Shown here: positions 1-7,364 of the stretch, one piece after another
Layout: the number at the start of each line of letters is the position of its first letter
Numbering within the stretch: position 1 is the stretch's first letter
Assembly (NCBI GenBank): GCA_964434955.1
Contig: CAYSXI010000126.1
Span: 1 to 15,808 of the forward strand
Source of the DNA: JANQLU01 sp964434955
GTDB lineage: Bacteria; Planctomycetota; Planctomycetia; Pirellulales; Pirellulaceae
DNA: 15,808 nucleotides
Direction of reading: 5' to 3'
Notes under the pieces: model-generated
Told to the model about the DNA's origin: nothing
Seen by the model: the letters and a program-made list of their open reading frames with translations, nothing else
The model's database searches: none
Program-made: the position numbers and the translations under genes

Positions 1-27
1 CACCTTGGCACACCCGCCCTGACAAAA

Positions 28-406
28 CCACTCGCTCGCGCTTCGTGCTTGTATATGGTGTTCGATGTTCACTCGTCCGCGCTTCGTGCTCGTTTGATGA
101 ACGGGGATGGTCTGCTTATTCACTCGCTCGCGTTTCGTGTTCGTTTGACGGCCTTGGGCAAACATATACACTCGCTCGCGCTTCGCGCCCGTGCAATTAA
201 AATCGACAGTTTGCGCGCATACACTCGCTCGCGTTTTCGCGCCTGCATACGGTGCCTGTACTTCCGTTAGCCATCTCCAGCTCTAGATTCCATTTCATGG
301 ACTCGGTGTTTCCATTGGGCCCGGGAGTTACTCCCTAGCGCATCGTGCTCATGTAATTGAAAATCGATAGTCTCCGCATACACTCGCTCGCGCTTTGTGC
401 TTGTAT
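28..406 (+). repeat. Left cluster of ~26-bp dispersed intergenic repeats (7 copies, same orientation)
   Basis: Seven related copies lie at about 28-54, 70-95, 121-146, 169-194, 222-249, 330-356 (degenerate) and 381-406. The intact form starts CACTCGCTCGCG and ends CTTCGTGCTTGTAT; variants carry CTCGTTT or CCCGTGC at the end. Between copies there is a second conserved piece of about 26 bp (roughly 195-221 and 355-380; core AAAATCGA.AGT followed by CGCATA). The unit repeat-spacer-repeat is therefore itself duplicated at about 169-249 and 330-406. Spacing is irregular (about 40-110 bp), unlike a CRISPR. I recall near-identical intergenic repeats from planctomycete genomes; whether these act as terminators, protein-binding sites or nothing cannot be told from the window. 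Confidence 0.85.
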
Positions 407-507
407 TTTTAGGAATGCGACCAGGATAGCAGACTTCACCGGGAAAAACCGAAGGCGCTGATAGACACCGTGGGGACAAAAAGACATAGCGAACGCGGAA
501 TGGTATG

Positions 508-629
508 CGCTACCCATACAAGCACGAAGCGCCAGCGAGTGGTTCTCAACGCATCAGGAAACACTGCTTGCACGAAGAGAACAAAGATAGGCGTTCGCTA
601 CCCATACAAGCACGAAGCGCCAGCGAGTG
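508..629 (-). repeat. Right cluster: two inverted copies of the same repeat, 34 bp identical
   Basis: Positions 508-541 and 596-629 are identical over 34 bp. They contain the reverse complement of the left-cluster repeat (core ATACAAGCACGAAGC), preceded by CGCTACCC. Relative to the left cluster they share one difference, CGCTGGCG instead of CGCTCGCG when read on the minus strand. A decayed fragment (GCTTGCACGAAG) lies between them near 566-577. The two clusters thus face each other across about 100 bp of unique sequence. Confidence 0.85.
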
Positions 630-630
630 A

Positions 631-722
631 ATATCGGCGAACCATTTACGTATGAGCGCGAATCACCGTACTGAACCCCGACATATTCACGCGATCGCCA
701 TGCGGTTGCCAAAACGTGAGCA
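631..722. other. Intergenic sequence without a recognisable gene
   Basis: Between the repeat cluster and the hairpin behind the protease gene I see no open frame with a ribosome-binding site, no RNA gene and no further copy of the repeat. Short frames crossing 267-655 consist largely of translated repeat and are not credible genes. Confidence 0.6.
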
Positions 723-742
723 CGCCGCACCTAAATGCGGCG
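723..742 (-). terminator. Hairpin downstream of the Tricorn-like protease gene, possible terminator
   Basis: A perfect 7-bp stem (CGCCGCA at 723-729, TGCGGCG at 736-742) encloses the loop CCTAAA, 52 nt past the protease stop codon. Read on the minus strand it is followed by a short GTTTTGG rather than a long T run, so it may be a weak or Rho-assisted terminator. Confidence 0.45.
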
Positions 743-794
743 CGCATCACAAAGGCTGATTCTCGGCAGCGTCCATTCCGATTGCCAGATCGAC

Positions 795-3700
795 TTAATC
801 GTCTTCGCCGTACTGCCAGGTACCCGCTTTGAGCATTTTGAGAGCTTCGTCGACCGCGGTCTTTAACTCCCGGTCAAACCCTTTCAATTCGTCATCCGGC
901 GTATTCTCAACCCAAACATCCGGAGCAACTCCAAAGTTCTCAAGGTTGATCCCATAGTTGTTCGGTTTGGTCGGATCATAAGTGACTACGAGCGAACTTG
1001 GGGTCCGAATACGTGCACCACCCATCAAGCGATAACTGCTTGTCGCGATCACGGCACCATAGGTCGGATTTCCAACGATGCGGCCCAACTTGAGATCGCG
1101 AAACGCCTGGGGCGTGACTTCGCTGTCGGACGCGGAGCGCCAGTTGATCAACATGACTTTGGGCCCCGCGATCGCCTGGCGGGGCCTCCGCCCGCGTGCG
1201 CGACCTCCCAGGCGATGATTCCAATATTCGTATGGCTTCCTTTCGAGAATATCGATCAGCTGTTGATCGATATTGCCACCGCCGTTGTAACGGATATCGA
1301 CAATCATCCCGTTCTTGTTCCAAAACTCATTGATTTCACGTTCGAACTTGACGAGCGAGGATCCATTCATGGAGCGAATGTGGACATAACCAATTTTCCC
1401 GCCGGAAATTTTGTCGACGTACTCTCGGTTACCTTCAACCCACTCTTCGTATTTGAGATTCCTGGTTGAAGAAACATGTTTCACACGAAGGTGTCGTTCT
1501 TCTCCGAGCGTCATTTTTCCATCCGATTCTTTCGGCGTGGCAACTTTAAAATCAACATACTCGTTGATCAACTCGTTGAGAATTTTGTAGTAGTTGGTTC
1601 CGGATTGGACCTTCTGACCTTCAATGGACAGCAACACATCCCCGACCGAAAGGTCCAACCATTCTTTATCGGCCGGTCCATTTCGATAGACATGGGCAAC
1701 ACGCAAGTGCTTGCCGTCATCGTGAAGCTCGAAACCGAGATTGCGAGTCGAGTACATGGAAGGCATCGAACGTGTTGGTGGTCCGCTGACCCCGGTATGG
1801 GATGCATTGAGCTCACCGATCATCTCGTTGCACAAATCGTAGAGATCCTGATTTTCACCGACATACTTGAGTTGCGGCTTGTATTGCAACTTGATCGCAT
1901 CCCAATCGTATCCGTGCATTTTTTCGTCGTAGAAGCGGTACTTCATGACCCGCCACGACTCCTCAAAAATCTGCTCCCACTGCTTCTTTTTGTCGACGTG
2001 GAAACGTACGGAGAATTCAATTTTCTTCTTGGCTCCACCTTTCGTGGCCATTCGATAAACGTTGGAACCCGATCGATAGAAAAAATACTTTCCGTCAGGA
2101 GTGATGCTGAGGCTTGAGAAACTTCCGTCCGAAATCTTTCGTTCCGAACCGCCGTTGACGCTGGTCGCGTAGAGCCCGCCTGACCGCGTAAAGTAAATCG
2201 TTTTTCCGTCCGGCGAGGTTTCATAACCGCGGACATCGCCCGAACCATTCGTGAGCCGTCGCGCTCGGTCGGCGATGCGCTCCAAGTCGATTTTGACTTC
2301 GACAGCCTTTTTGGGTTGCGCCGGCTTCTTTTGCTCGCCGGCCGGCTTTCCATCCTCCGCCTTTTTGGTTGCCTCGGCTTTCTTGGCTTCCGGCTTGGCA
2401 GCTGTCGTTGGTTTGCGCCCCGCCGAACTCTTTTTCGCTTTCTTCACTAAAGGATCGTCCGGATCCTCGGTCAGTCGCGACAGTGATACGGCATAAAGCT
2501 GGAAGCTGCCTGATCGATTCGATACGAATACAACGTGCTTTCCATCCGAAGTGAGCACGTTACCAAAATCGGTCGAACGATGTTGAGTCACGTTGTATTC
2601 CTTCTTGTCCTTCAGCGACAGAAGGTAAACATCCGAATTTAGATTCTCATCGGATCGCGAGTAGACCATCCAGTTTCCGTCTTTCGAAAAATTGATGCTA
2701 CGAAAACCACCTTCCGGGTTGTGGGCCACTTCTGAAACTTCGCCATTTTCGACTTTCACCCGGTAGATTTTCGAGTTGGCAGTGAATGCCATGAACTTGG
2801 AATCTCGCGACCAGACAAAATCATCTTTGATCGACGCCTGCTTGGTCAGTTGCCTGTGTTTCTGAGAAGCAACATCATAGAGCCAGATTTCATCATCTCC
2901 CGATTGATCGGAAAGGTAGGCCAGAGTCTTTCCATTGGGCGAAAACAGCAACTCTCGGTCACGCCATTGAGAACGAGTTACGCGAGTGACTTCGCCGGTC
3001 GATTTATCCGCGGGAACAAGAAAAATCTCGCCGCGGGTTTCGACGGCAACCTGTTCCGCATTGGCCGTCGCCGAGTAGTCACTGGCTTCGCTTTCACTCG
3101 TCACCAGCTCGACAAAATTGTCCTTCGAATCAAAGCTGAGGTCGACGGAAATTTTCTGTGGTTCCCCACCAGAAGTGGAGACGCGCCAGACTTCAAATTG
3201 ACTCTCGTAGACAATTGACTTTCCGTCAGGGCTGATCGAAGGATACTGAATCCCGTCATTCTTATGAAAAGTGACTTGCTTGGGCTGCCCTCCTTCAGAG
3301 GAAATTTTCCAAATATTGAAGTTGCCGCCGCGTTCGGACATGAAATAGATCATGCCATCCGCGCCCCACATTGGATGGGCGTCCTGGGTGTGTTCTCGGT
3401 ATTTCTTTACGTCGAGGTCGGTGAGCTGCTTGATCTTTTTGGATTCCAGATCCTGCACCCAAATGTCGGTATTGTTATTGCCTCGATAATGTTTTCGCCA
3501 ATAACGAAATCCGCCGCGGTTGAATGCGACCACCTTGTGGTCCTGCCGAATCATTCCACTCGCACCACGGTCCATCGGCAAAGGTTGCGGAAGGCTGCCA
3601 TCGATGGGAGCAACATAAAGCGGTGAACCCCAAGGGGCTGCTGAACGCGTCGATGCAATAACGACGCCTTTCCCATCCGGAGTCCAATACTGGACGCTAT

Positions 3701-4037
3701 CCGAAGTGGAATTGAACGTTAGTTGTTTCGGCTCTCCTCCCGTGACGCTGACGATCCAGACGTCGGAGTTTCCCATTCGATCCGAATTGAACGCAATCCA
3801 TTTTCCATCCGGTGAGAAACGGGGAAATGTGTCCCTCGCAATGTGGGCCGTCAAACGGCGGGGTTGTTTTCCGTCTTTGTCGGTTACCCAAATGTCGCCG
3901 TGATAACTGAATGCCAGTTTACCGTCATTGCTGACATGCGGATAACGTACGAACTTGACCGGATCCGCTGAGCTGACGGATCCGAAAACTAAAGCCAAAA
4001 CGAAAGTAAAAGCAAACGCGATCCGGCGTTCCAACAT
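795..4037 (-). CDS. Exported Tricorn-like serine protease (peptidase family S41, Tricorn type)
   Basis: A 1080-aa protein, close to the length of archaeal Tricorn (~1070). In order: a signal peptide (residues 1-24, cleavage after VSSA); PD40/WD40-like propeller repeats with SPDGK signatures up to about residue 680; a Tricorn C1-type helical region (~690-760); a PDZ domain (~763-845, NLGFEL...GDVLLSIEG); and the C-terminal S41 protease domain (~850-1075). The family's catalytic residues are all visible: Ser746-His747 in NASHTG, Ser970-Asp971 in SASDSEV, and Glu1033 in ENFGVAPD. In archaeal Tricorn these are S745/H746, S965/D966 and E1023, and the enzyme degrades oligopeptides. A Lys/Ala/Pro-rich linker (~530-583) interrupts the propeller region. 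The frame opens upstream at a TTG (4064), but the ATG at 4037 has GAGG five bases ahead and begins directly with the signal peptide. It lies 211 nt behind the aldo/keto reductase on the same strand. A bacterial exported Tricorn probably cleaves peptides in the periplasm. Confidence 0.93.
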   Translation of the reverse strand: MLERRIAFAFTFVLALVFGSVSSADPVKFVRYPHVSNDGKLAFSYHGDIWVTDKDGKQPRRLTAHIARDTFPRFSPDGKWIAFNSDRMGNSDVWIVSVTGGEPKQLTFNSTSDSVQYWTPDGKGVVIASTRSAAPWGSPLYVAPIDGSLPQPLPMDRGASGMIRQDHKVVAFNRGGFRYWRKHYRGNNNTDIWVQDLESKKIKQLTDLDVKKYREHTQDAHPMWGADGMIYFMSERGGNFNIWKISSEGGQPKQVTFHKNDGIQYPSISPDGKSIVYESQFEVWRVSTSGGEPQKISVDLSFDSKDNFVELVTSESEASDYSATANAEQVAVETRGEIFLVPADKSTGEVTRVTRSQWRDRELLFSPNGKTLAYLSDQSGDDEIWLYDVASQKHRQLTKQASIKDDFVWSRDSKFMAFTANSKIYRVKVENGEVSEVAHNPEGGFRSINFSKDGNWMVYSRSDENLNSDVYLLSLKDKKEYNVTQHRSTDFGNVLTSDGKHVVFVSNRSGSFQLYAVSLSRLTEDPDDPLVKKAKKSSAGRKPTTAAKPEAKKAEATKKAEDGKPAGEQKKPAQPKKAVEVKIDLERIADRARRLTNGSGDVRGYETSPDGKTIYFTRSGGLYATSVNGGSERKISDGSFSSLSITPDGKYFFYRSGSNVYRMATKGGAKKKIEFSVRFHVDKKKQWEQIFEESWRVMKYRFYDEKMHGYDWDAIKLQYKPQLKYVGENQDLYDLCNEMIGELNASHTGVSGPPTRSMPSMYSTRNLGFELHDDGKHLRVAHVYRNGPADKEWLDLSVGDVLLSIEGQKVQSGTNYYKILNELINEYVDFKVATPKESDGKMTLGEERHLRVKHVSSTRNLKYEEWVEGNREYVDKISGGKIGYVHIRSMNGSSLVKFEREINEFWNKNGMIVDIRYNGGGNIDQQLIDILERKPYEYWNHRLGGRARGRRPRQAIAGPKVMLINWRSASDSEVTPQAFRDLKLGRIVGNPTYGAVIATSSYRLMGGARIRTPSSLVVTYDPTKPNNYGINLENFGVAPDVWVENTPDDELKGFDRELKTAVDEALKMLKAGTWQYGEDD

Positions 4038-4042
4038 GGTTG

Positions 4043-4046
4043 CCTC
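4043..4046 (-). promoter_or_regulatory. Ribosome-binding site fixing the protease start at 4037
   Basis: GAGG on the minus strand, 5 nt before the ATG at 4037-4035. The upstream TTG at 4064 has no comparable site and would put nine residues in front of the signal peptide. Confidence 0.65.
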
Positions 4047-4248
4047 AGCAGAAAGAAAGTTCAAAAGAGCGGGCGAAGTCTAACAGGTTAGTTCAACGGC
4101 TTCGCGGTGTCGACGAGCGAGAACGCCACGAACAAATTCGTGCCCCCTAAAAGGTAGGTCACGGTTTGAATTCGTCTAGTTTGTTGCCCGATTTGTGGGA
4201 TCGGACACGAACGAACCACGATGTTTGGGGAGAACTGAATGTTTCTAG

Positions 4249-5202
4249 CTATTCATCCCAAATGTTGGCCATCGTATAGGGACCGCCAATGTTTTCCCAG
4301 AATTGCCCGTCGATAAATCGATAGTGCTTATCCAATGCCGCGATGGCCCCCAAGTCTTCCGCATCAAGTTCAACTTTGGCCGCCTCAAAATTCTGTTGAA
4401 GCCGGTCGGCGTTCGCGGATTTGGGAATCACAATGGTGTCACGCGCCATTCCCCAGGCCAACAAAACCTGTGCCGTCGTGCAGCTGTGTTTATTTGCAAT
4501 CGATTCGATTTGTGGGTTTTGCAGCAGAGGGGGTTCGTTCTCCTTCCGCAGCCGATCCGGACGATCCGCGGAACCCAAAGGAGAATACGCCGTGAACAAG
4601 ATTCCGTTTTGTTGGCAGAACTGCAGCAAGTCGTTCTGTTGAAGGAACGGGTGGCTCTCGACCTGGTTCATTTCTGGCTTGGTCTCACATTCGGCAATCA
4701 GGGCCTGGAGTTTGACCGCGCTGAAGTTCGCGACACCAATATGTTTGCAAAGCCCTTGCTCTTTGCATTCTTCCATCGCCTTCCAGGTCTTGACCAGAGG
4801 AACGTCGTCCAGGCTCCGGAACTGTTCCGGCGTTTCCGGAAGGTCGATTCCCTTTTGATGGGCAATCGGCCAATGAATCAAATAAAGATCGAGGTATTCC
4901 AGCTGAAGATTGGCAAGGGTTTCTTCCAGCGCGGATGGCACGTCGTCCGGATCGTGGCAATCGTTCCAAAGCTTGGAAGTCACAAACAGTTCCTCCCGTC
5001 GGACCTTTTGCAATTCCAGGGCATCCGCCAATCCTGCCCCAACGTCCAACTCGTTGCCATAAATATGGGCACAATCAAAATGCCGATAACCGATATCGAT
5101 GGCCGTTTTGACCGTCGGATAGGCGGCACCCTCCGTCAATTTCCAGGTTCCCAATCCAAGTGCAGGGATGCTATCGCCATTGGCAAAAGTTAGTTGGTTC
5201 AC
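4249..5202 (-). CDS. Aldo/keto reductase (AKR superfamily, AKR1-like)
   Basis: A 317-aa NAD(P)H-dependent oxidoreductase with a TIM-barrel fold that reduces aldehydes or ketones to alcohols, presumably cytoplasmic since there is no signal peptide. The N-terminus matches the family (NGDSIPALGLGTW). The complete catalytic tetrad is at the canonical positions Asp43, Tyr48 (in FDCAHIYGNE), Lys77 (VTSKLWN) and His110 (LIHWP). The cofactor-binding motif IPKSANADRLQQN is present near residue 236, and the C-terminus is intact. The start is a GTG at 5202, the only start compatible with the family N-terminus; the ribosome-binding site is poor (AGAGA about 7 nt upstream). The protease gene follows after 211 nt on the same strand, with no clear terminator between. 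The substrate cannot be deduced. Confidence 0.95.
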   Translation of the reverse strand: MNQLTFANGDSIPALGLGTWKLTEGAAYPTVKTAIDIGYRHFDCAHIYGNELDVGAGLADALELQKVRREELFVTSKLWNDCHDPDDVPSALEETLANLQLEYLDLYLIHWPIAHQKGIDLPETPEQFRSLDDVPLVKTWKAMEECKEQGLCKHIGVANFSAVKLQALIAECETKPEMNQVESHPFLQQNDLLQFCQQNGILFTAYSPLGSADRPDRLRKENEPPLLQNPQIESIANKHSCTTAQVLLAWGMARDTIVIPKSANADRLQQNFEAAKVELDAEDLGAIAALDKHYRFIDGQFWENIGGPYTMANIWDE

Positions 5203-5387
5203 GGCAAATCTCTTTTCACAAATATGATTCTCAGGAAATCATTCTAAAAATAAATGAATTCGCGCGAAATCCATGCGGCGGCTTCGTTTCCAATTCATAA
5301 GAAAAATCCGGGTAGCATGCGAATCCATCGATTCTTTCGCATCTTCCCAAAGTTTCTGAAAATCACCTAGCGAAACAGAGATTCATC

Positions 5388-6179
5388 ATGGCAAATCGAT
5401 TCACATGCATGGCAGCTCCCGTGCTCGCCCTGCTCGTTTTGAGCTCCCCGCTCATGGCACAGCAAAATGCCGAACAGCAAAGGACACCGGTCTACTCGAT
5501 TGATTTCGAAGGAGGGACCGTCGGTGCCTATATCGAAATGCTCCGAAAAATGGACAAAAACCTGTCGGTCATCATGACCGACGCAGCATCGGAAGTGAAA
5601 TTGCCAGCGATCAATGTACGAAACATTGGCTCTCAGTCCGCGGTTCAACTGATCGAGCGTTGTTTTGACATTGAGCCACGCGTGGCCATCGATTCGGACG
5701 TGTTTGAAAACAACGAAATCGTATTCAATATCCGTGCCACAGGAGTCTCGTCGGACGTCGTCGTGCTCAATATCAAGCACGTGGTTATGGCTTCGACCGA
5801 AGAGGCGACAAAAAAAAGATACGAAGAATTTTTGATGGCAGTCGAAACCGGTTTGCAATTGTTGGGCGAAGGCCCTGGATCCCTTAAAATTCACCAAGAG
5901 ACCAAACTACTTTTCTTCCGCGGAACCAAGAGGCAGATTGAAACGGTGCAACAAATCGTTCAACAAATCGGCTTTCAAGCTGGCCCGCGGATGGGTCCCG
6001 GATCGGGAGGATCCTTTAGCGGCTCCGGGCTCGGTGGAAGTGCCGGCGGTGGCGCCGGTCCAGGGGGTTCCGGCTCTTCAAGCGGCGGCGGCAGGCAACC
6101 AAGGAAATCACGCGCCGGAGGAGCGGATGAAGGCGGCGTAAGTGGCGGCGGTTCTCGTGGTGGAGGAGATCGGCGATAG
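5388..6179 (+). CDS. Exported protein with secretin N0/N1-like domains and a Gly/Ser-rich tail
   Basis: 263 aa. Residues 1-24 form a Sec signal peptide (MANRFTCMAAPVLALLVL...MAQ). Residues ~36-95 (DFEGGTVGAYIEMLRKM...LPAINVRNIGSQSAVQLIERCF) resemble the secretin/TonB short N-terminal (STN, N0) domain. Residues ~120-193 (VVVLNIKHV...LKIHQETKLLFFRGTKRQIETVQQIVQQI) resemble the secretin N1 fold, with the usual 'result is stored, then compared by pair index' pattern. The secretin beta-barrel is absent: from ~195 the chain becomes Gly/Ser/Pro-rich and ends in an Arg-rich GGGSRGGGDRR. ATG at 5388 has AGAG 7 nt upstream. It stands 80 nt before the sigma factor gene and diverges from the aldo/keto reductase across 185 nt. 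The domain match is by pattern only; a role as a periplasmic scaffold or sensor for the sigma system is inference. Confidence 0.7.
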   Translation: MANRFTCMAAPVLALLVLSSPLMAQQNAEQQRTPVYSIDFEGGTVGAYIEMLRKMDKNLSVIMTDAASEVKLPAINVRNIGSQSAVQLIERCFDIEPRVAIDSDVFENNEIVFNIRATGVSSDVVVLNIKHVVMASTEEATKKRYEEFLMAVETGLQLLGEGPGSLKIHQETKLLFFRGTKRQIETVQQIVQQIGFQAGPRMGPGSGGSFSGSGLGGSAGGGAGPGGSGSSSGGGRQPRKSRAGGADEGGVSGGGSRGGGDRR

Positions 6180-6204
6180 TCCAAACACGGCAGCAACGAA
6201 TGCC

Positions 6205-6237
6205 GACCGCCAAGATTGGAAAACGATCTCGGCGGTC
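6205..6237 (+). promoter_or_regulatory. Strong hairpin between the N0/N1-like gene and the sigma factor gene
   Basis: GACCGCC (6205-6211) pairs with GGCGGTC (6231-6237). After one A/C mismatch, AGAT (6213-6216) pairs with ATCT (6226-6229), closing a 9-nt loop. It begins 25 nt after the upstream stop codon and ends 22 nt before the ATG at 6260. It lacks a T tract, so it may be an attenuator, an mRNA-processing or stability element, or a leaky terminator that lowers sigma expression relative to the first gene. Confidence 0.5.
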
Positions 6238-6259
6238 GTTTGCTGCGCTGGACCGGAAC

Positions 6260-6859
6260 ATGGCCCCAACCGACTCCACGGTATCTCTTCCGACGGAATG
6301 GGAAAAAGTAACTCGCGGGATTCGCGCTGGTAACGCGGATTCCCTTGAGACTTTTTACGCCGAATACTTCGATTTGATGTTTACCGAAGCCCACAAGGTA
6401 ACCGGCCAAGGTGAATCGGAATGCCTGGATATCGTTCAAGATTCGATATTCAAGTTGATTCAATGCATCAAGCCCATCGGCGATCAAAAAAAACTTTCCG
6501 CATTTGTCCGAACTGTCGTTCGAAGCGTCGCTTATGACCGGCTTCGGAATCGGCTTGCCAGGAAGAAACGTGAGCTTCAGTACGGCGAGCTTCACACCAA
6601 CCAAAATCCCAAAACGAATGAATGGCCCGATTCGAATGAATGGGTCGACAATGAAGCTCGCATTTTGTGGATCGAGCAACAAGTTGAACGTTTGGATCCG
6701 GAGATGAAGTCGATCTTCCGGTTTCGCTACCGACTTGGCTGGTCTTTGAAAAAGATTGCGAACAAGTTGGGAATCAAGACGGGCGCTGTCGATGGGAGGA
6801 TCCGGCGGGCGCTTGGAAAAATACGCAGCAACGCAAAGGAACAATTCGATGACGTCTAA
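6260..6859 (+). CDS. ECF-like RNA polymerase sigma factor
   Basis: 199 aa from the ATG at 6260. Region 2 covers ~28-105 (LETFYAEYFDLMFTEAHKVTG..., with the acidic DIVQDSIFKL segment that corresponds to the -10 recognition and core-binding helix). After a variable linker comes region 4 at ~143-192 (LDPEMKSIFRFRYRLGWSLKKIANKLGIKTGAVDGRIRRA), a helix-turn-helix for -35 recognition. Regions 1.1, 1.2 and 3 are missing, as in ECF and planctomycete ECF-like factors. The frame extends upstream to an ATG at 6200, which would add 20 residues. I prefer 6260 because the extra stretch is entirely occupied by the hairpin 6205-6237 and has no family resemblance, but neither start has a good Shine-Dalgarno site. 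It overlaps the next gene by 11 nt. The ECF subgroup is not determinable here. Confidence 0.88.
   Translation: MAPTDSTVSLPTEWEKVTRGIRAGNADSLETFYAEYFDLMFTEAHKVTGQGESECLDIVQDSIFKLIQCIKPIGDQKKLSAFVRTVVRSVAYDRLRNRLARKKRELQYGELHTNQNPKTNEWPDSNEWVDNEARILWIEQQVERLDPEMKSIFRFRYRLGWSLKKIANKLGIKTGAVDGRIRRALGKIRSNAKEQFDDV
6835..6840 (+). promoter_or_regulatory. Ribosome-binding site of the sigma-partner gene
   Basis: AAAGGA, 8 nt before the ATG at 6849, inside the end of the sigma factor gene. It selects 6849 over upstream in-frame starts that would run far into the sigma coding region. Confidence 0.65.
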
Positions 6860-7364
6860 TCAACAACTCAGCGAACAGGGGCAAATCGAGAAACAAAAAA
6901 TTCTTGAGCGTTCTAAACAGGAGTTGACCCGGCACCAATCGAGCCGACGAACCCGAAAGCAAACGGTTATCGCCGTGGCGTCGCTGTTTTGTCTTGCAAC
7001 GATTGCAGGAACCTTGATCAAGCTCGAATCATTGCGTGACCGATCGCTTTCCCACCTTGAAGCGGGCTCCAATGCTAGACAGTTGTCGGAAATTGTTGAA
7101 CAACCAGCTCGCCCCACTTTGCTCGAAAAATATCAGGCGGAATCGAGGCCTGTCGACTTGTCTCGTTATTTGGTCGAAAGCCCGAGCGTAAGATTGCTTC
7201 AGGTCCAAACCCTCACCGATGGTGAATTGATCGAATCGTTCAATCAACGCGGAACCAAAGGCCACTTGGTTACCATTGATGACCGGAAAGTCTTCATGAC
7301 ATCGAACCGCCCGATGGCGCCTTCCAATACGCAACCGGAGCAAGATCCGGATCAGCTTTTCTAA
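6849..7364 (+). CDS. Single-pass membrane protein coupled to the sigma factor (candidate anti-sigma)
   Basis: 171 aa. The N-terminus (1-36) is hydrophilic, Gln/Lys/Arg-rich and probably helical. One membrane segment spans ~39-57 (TVIAVASLFCLATIAGTLI), with basic residues before it, so the N-terminus should be cytoplasmic. The ~110-residue C-terminal part would be outside the membrane and contains a folded-looking stretch (VRLLQVQTLTDGELIESFN...GHLVTIDDRKVFMTSN). The start overlaps the sigma stop by 11 nt, which implies translational coupling. Position and topology fit an anti-sigma factor or sensor, but there is no HxxxCxxC zinc anti-sigma motif and no recognised family signature. I cannot name it; the anti-sigma role is inference. 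Confidence 0.75.
   Translation: MTSNQQLSEQGQIEKQKILERSKQELTRHQSSRRTRKQTVIAVASLFCLATIAGTLIKLESLRDRSLSHLEAGSNARQLSEIVEQPARPTLLEKYQAESRPVDLSRYLVESPSVRLLQVQTLTDGELIESFNQRGTKGHLVTIDDRKVFMTSNRPMAPSNTQPEQDPDQLF

Noticed and set aside
28..630. CRISPR array
   Set aside because: Copies are imperfect, irregularly spaced (about 40-110 bp), occur in both orientations and have no adjacent cas genes.
470..655. A 61-residue plus-strand frame in the repeat region
   Set aside because: Much of its translation (STKRQRV, YKHEAPASE) is simply the translated repeat. It has no ribosome-binding site and overlaps both inverted copies; it is a typical repeat-derived false gene.
1476..2117. A 213-residue plus-strand frame
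   Set aside because: It lies antisense within the Tricorn-like gene, whose domains and catalytic residues are intact; the antisense translation has no recognisable family pattern.
4188..4204. CCGAT...ATCGG hairpin between the aldo/keto reductase and protease genes
   Set aside because: Only 5 bp with a 7-nt loop and no T tract on the minus strand; not convincing as a terminator.
4303..5193. A 296-residue plus-strand frame
   Set aside because: It is the exact antisense of the aldo/keto reductase, which carries the full catalytic tetrad. Long antisense frames are expected from this codon usage.
5975..6844. A 289-residue minus-strand frame
   Set aside because: It spans the antisense of the Gly-rich tail and the sigma factor, giving Pro-rich low-complexity sequence with no domain.
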